From assembly GCA_963693365.1 (NCBI GenBank), contig CAVNZM010000004.1, positions 11,098,001 through 11,162,000 of the forward strand: a stretch of DNA of 64,000 nucleotides, written 5' to 3'. Shown piece after piece: positions 61,271 through 64,000 of this stretch. This stretch comes from Amoebidium appalachense. Taxonomy: Eukaryota; Ichthyosporea. A program made the position numbers and the translations under genes. The notes below the pieces were generated by a model. The model was not told where the DNA came from. It was given only the letters and a program-made list of their open reading frames with translations, and searched no databases. The stretch's first letter is position 1. Every line of letters starts with the position of its first letter.

Positions 61271-61449
61271 CACACAATCACACCACCCTCTCCTTTCTCC
61301 GAGAACGTCATTCTCTTTGCTTGCACCTCCATAAGTAGTTTATGGCCGCTGACTCCCCTAAACCAGCCACCTTTCGCTAGCAAGCTAACAAGCTGATAAG
61401 TCCAGTCAGTACTTAGCAGTAATTTTTGGCCACCACTTGGAGGTGTTTA

Positions 61450-61912
61450 ACTGTTATTAGTAACTGCCGGCAAGTACGTATGGGACATCCAACATCTGGT
61501 GATCAGCACGGTGGTGAACCGATTTGTAGCAGCGCTCGAAAACCAGATACGGTTGTTTTTTATTAGACCGGGGCGCAACCGGCAGCATTGTCAAGTCAGT
61601 GTTGCTCTAGCTGTTTTTTGGTACCTGTGTCCGGATAGGCCCTTTAAGCCAGATCTCAACATCATTGAAGCCTACATTCGTTTAGCCAGTCTTCGACAGT
61701 CACTTCGGGTTATCGAATCTGCAACCTGTAACCATGTACACTTTAGAAAAAGAAAAAGGGCTGATAGTCAGAAAGGCTATTCAGTTAGGCCTAGGCTCTC
61801 GTCACCAGCTGGGCGGCGTGTAAATACACAATCTTTGTATGGGAATATGCATATGGTGCAAGAATTAGAACCTAGAAGCTTGGCTGTTATTGATAGCAGC
61901 ACAGTTCCATAG
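61450..61912 (+). other. Open frame without an ATG, unrecognised
   Basis: Open from about 61450 to TAG at 61912, roughly 150 codons, with protein-like composition (FVAALENQIRLFFIRPGRNR, PDLNIIEAYIRLASLRQSLR) but no in-frame ATG before the last ~20 codons. It may be an exon of an unseen gene, a decayed element or chance. No family recognised. Confidence 0.2.
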
Positions 61913-62711
61913 AAGGGAGTGTGTCACGAAGTTCAATGTGTAAGCATGGAAGAGTGGCTCACTACTGGGTTGTGGAAATGGGCGGTGCCCCCCCGAGGTG
62001 CCTACGCGCGGGCGTCATGGTGAGGCACGCAGCACACCGGCAGGGACCAAATACCTAAGTACTACACTTCCCAATACCCGGCCAGACTATCCGGTATAGA
62101 GACCTTGCAGGTGATTCTGTGACGAACACTGACAAACACAGCAAGGCAGTGTCGCCGCTGAACGGTTGAAGGCACCCTTTGTACTTCACTGCGATGCAGC
62201 AACATGCACGGGGCCGAGATAACCTGCCGAATTCAGTTGGATAGTTCTTAGGATAAGGGTGACTTGGGTCATCGGGGTGTCACGACTCCTGAGTGAATCA
62301 CTCGACTGTGTTTTAGCATGCTTAAGCACATGTGGGTGATAAATCTTTTGTTAGTTTAGGAGCCACGGCCCTGCCCTCTGTGTTCAGAGGGCCGTGTTAG
62401 GAACTCCCCTTTAGCTGTGACTCGGAGCAAAAAGGTGCAATACATGCTGTTTATCATAAACAAAAGTTATTTGAAAAGCTTGTGATAATCCACAAAATGC
62501 GGTTTCAGGACCAAACTAGGAGGATTGCGTACTTCTTTTTGATTGGTGTAAACAGTACCATTAGTGCAGTATTAGCCAACCACAATGAGAATGATGGCTG
62601 CTTTCTGCTCTAGGAGGTTTTATGTATTTGCCACTGGCTGCCAGAAGAAGACTTTTGCGCACTGAAAACCATACCACTTAGTCAATATTATACTTCTTAT
62701 TCTCTGTAGAA
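61913..62711. promoter_or_regulatory. Upstream region of the isoaspartyl peptidase gene
   Basis: Unique sequence with a 33-base hairpin at 62364-62396 (CACGGCCCT and AGGGCCGTG arms), TGATTGG near 62540, and a pyrimidine-rich stretch ending TTCTCTGTAG at 62709, two bases before the ATG, consistent with the acceptor of a 5'-UTR intron. Confidence 0.35.
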
Positions 62712-63101
62712 ATGAACGTTGGGTCAGGGCTACGTGACATGCTGTTTGCCTACAACAGGCCCCTTGATGACGCCAAACCACGCTTCAGCATAGCGGTGCA
62801 TGGTGGGGCAGGGAACATAACAAGGGAGGGGCTAGACCCAGACAGAGAGAAAGCAGCGAGGGAATGTTTGGAGCAGTGTCTGTTTGCAGCGAAAAGAGTG
62901 CTGCTTGAGGAGGGAGGGAGTGCTCTAGATGCAGCAATAGCGGCTGTTATGGTGATGGAGGACAGTCCTGCTTTCAATGCAGGCAAAGGCTCTGTGCTTG
63001 CTTCTGACGGCTGTGTGTACATGGACACCACGGTCATGGACGGGGCTACACTGATTGCTGGTGCTATGTGCGGCATAAAACACATAAAGAACCCAGTGCT
63101 G
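62712..63101 (+). CDS. ASRGL1: Isoaspartyl peptidase/L-asparaginase, first coding exon (partial)
   Basis: ATG 62712 opens 130 codons ending at CTG|GTAGAC, a phase-0 donor. It matches the alpha half of plant-type asparaginases (Ntn hydrolases): IAVHGGAGNI near residue 27, GGSALDAAIAAVMVMEDSP, FNAGKGSVLASDG, VYMDTTVMDGATLIAGAM and IKNPVL. These enzymes cut themselves before a conserved Thr and hydrolyse beta-aspartyl peptides and asparagine. The catalytic Thr lies in a later exon beyond the window. No defect is visible in this part. The 25 residues before the core are not conserved in the family as I know it. Confidence 0.85.
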
Positions 63102-63188
63102 GTAGACGCCCCCACGCTGCCCCTCCCTTCCCCCCCCCCCCCCCCTCCTCCCCCCCCGCCCCCCCGCCCCCCCCTCCCCCCCCCCCTC

Positions 63189-63230
<42 letters not shown>

Positions 63231-64000
63231 ACCTGCAAACAAACACACTCAAACGCAAAGACATGTGCACGCATCAACGCACGTACAGTACACACACACA
63301 GAAGCACACACACACGCGCGCGCGCACACACACACACACACACAAACACAAACACACCTACCCTTGCACACATACAGCCCTGTACACGGTTACACACCAG
63401 CCTCGCAGATCCCACAGTCGGGCACATGTGTTCCAAAACACACCAATAGAGCTACAGACACACGCACACGCACACCTGCACACCATAAATGTAGTGAGAC
63501 CGGCTTAACAAGTCAACATACACAAACGAATTGCTGCAAACAGTACTGACACCAGAAAACAGTTACAAGAGCAGGTTTCGTTTTACCCCTGCTTTGCCCG
63601 ACCCCGGCCCTATCACCTCATGTTCCCCTCGTGTTTATATCCCCCTGGCTTCGAATCGCTTTGGCTGTGACGCATCTAGTTTGCTTGTTTGGTCATTGCT
63701 TGGACCGAAATCCACCCCTCCCCCCCCCCCCCCCCCCCCCCCTCCCCTCCTCCCCCTTTCCCTTTTACCCCTGCCCCCGCCCCCCGTCCTCCCTCTCCCC
63801 TTTCCCCCTTTCCTCCCCTCCCCTCCCCCCCCCCCCTCCCCCTCACGCCTCTTTCTCTGTTCAAGTGGCTCCTGCCTATATATTGTCCCCTTCGATTTAA
63901 CGTTTTGTTTTCTGGTTTTTGTTTTTTTTGACATTTTGTCGTTTGGCTTTCGATGTCTCCTCCTCCATGGTTCCAACTCTTTAACGCATGCATCCCCCCC
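63102..64000 (+). other. Intron of the isoaspartyl peptidase gene
   Basis: Starts at the GTAGAC donor. Contains poly-C (63128-63231), (CA)n with a CGCGCGC patch (63290-63350) and C-rich tracts (63717-63840). No further exon of the gene is recognisable before the window ends. Confidence 0.6.

Overview
This is a eukaryotic window. Its genes are split by spliceosomal introns whose exons join in phase, and it carries no bacterial signals. The introns and spacers are packed with (GT)n/(CA)n, (CT)n/(GA)n and poly-G/poly-C tracts, some more than 60 bases long. A tyrosine-type kinase next to a syntenin-like tandem-PDZ protein suggests a holozoan, perhaps a unicellular relative of animals; this placement is an inference and is not secure.

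Layout, left to right. (1) 14-2323, minus: the 5' part of a multi-exon gene with two helix-turn-helix-like segments, resembling the DNA-binding half of an IS630/Tc1-type transposase. (2) 3247-9505, plus: a nine-exon CUE-domain (ubiquitin-binding) protein, divergent from (1). (3) 13015-20748, minus: a complete eight-exon type I DnaJ/Hsp40 ending in a CAAX box. (4) 23835-31092, plus: a four-exon MPP6-like nuclear exosome cofactor with very large introns. (5) 33832-35382, minus: an intronless 516-residue protein with two syntenin-like PDZ domains. (6) 37461-37860, plus: a frameshifted, 5'-truncated BT1-type transporter remnant; its upstream region recurs about 3 kb downstream. (7) 39-46 kb: only weak single-exon candidates. 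(8) 46802-52166, minus: a tyrosine-kinase-like gene whose catalytic loop is broken by an apparent 16-base deletion. (9) 53576-59877, minus: a complete eight-exon GDP-mannose pyrophosphorylase (GMPPB), with one GC-AG intron and a candidate MITE in another intron. (10) 62712 to the edge, plus: the first coding exon of an isoaspartyl peptidase/L-asparaginase.

The genes are unrelated housekeeping and signalling functions (chaperone, RNA decay, sugar-nucleotide synthesis, ubiquitin binding, scaffolding) and do not form a pathway.

The most unusual signal is a dispersed repeat family of about 11 copies at 4-32 kb. Its copies share one 3' end, which runs into a C tract, and several are 5'-truncated. 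All ten copies that lie inside the CUE and DnaJ gene models are in introns and in the sense orientation of the host gene. A second theme is that many introns begin with (GT)n or end with (CA)n directly at the splice junction. All exon models were made by eye from splice signals, phase and protein similarity.
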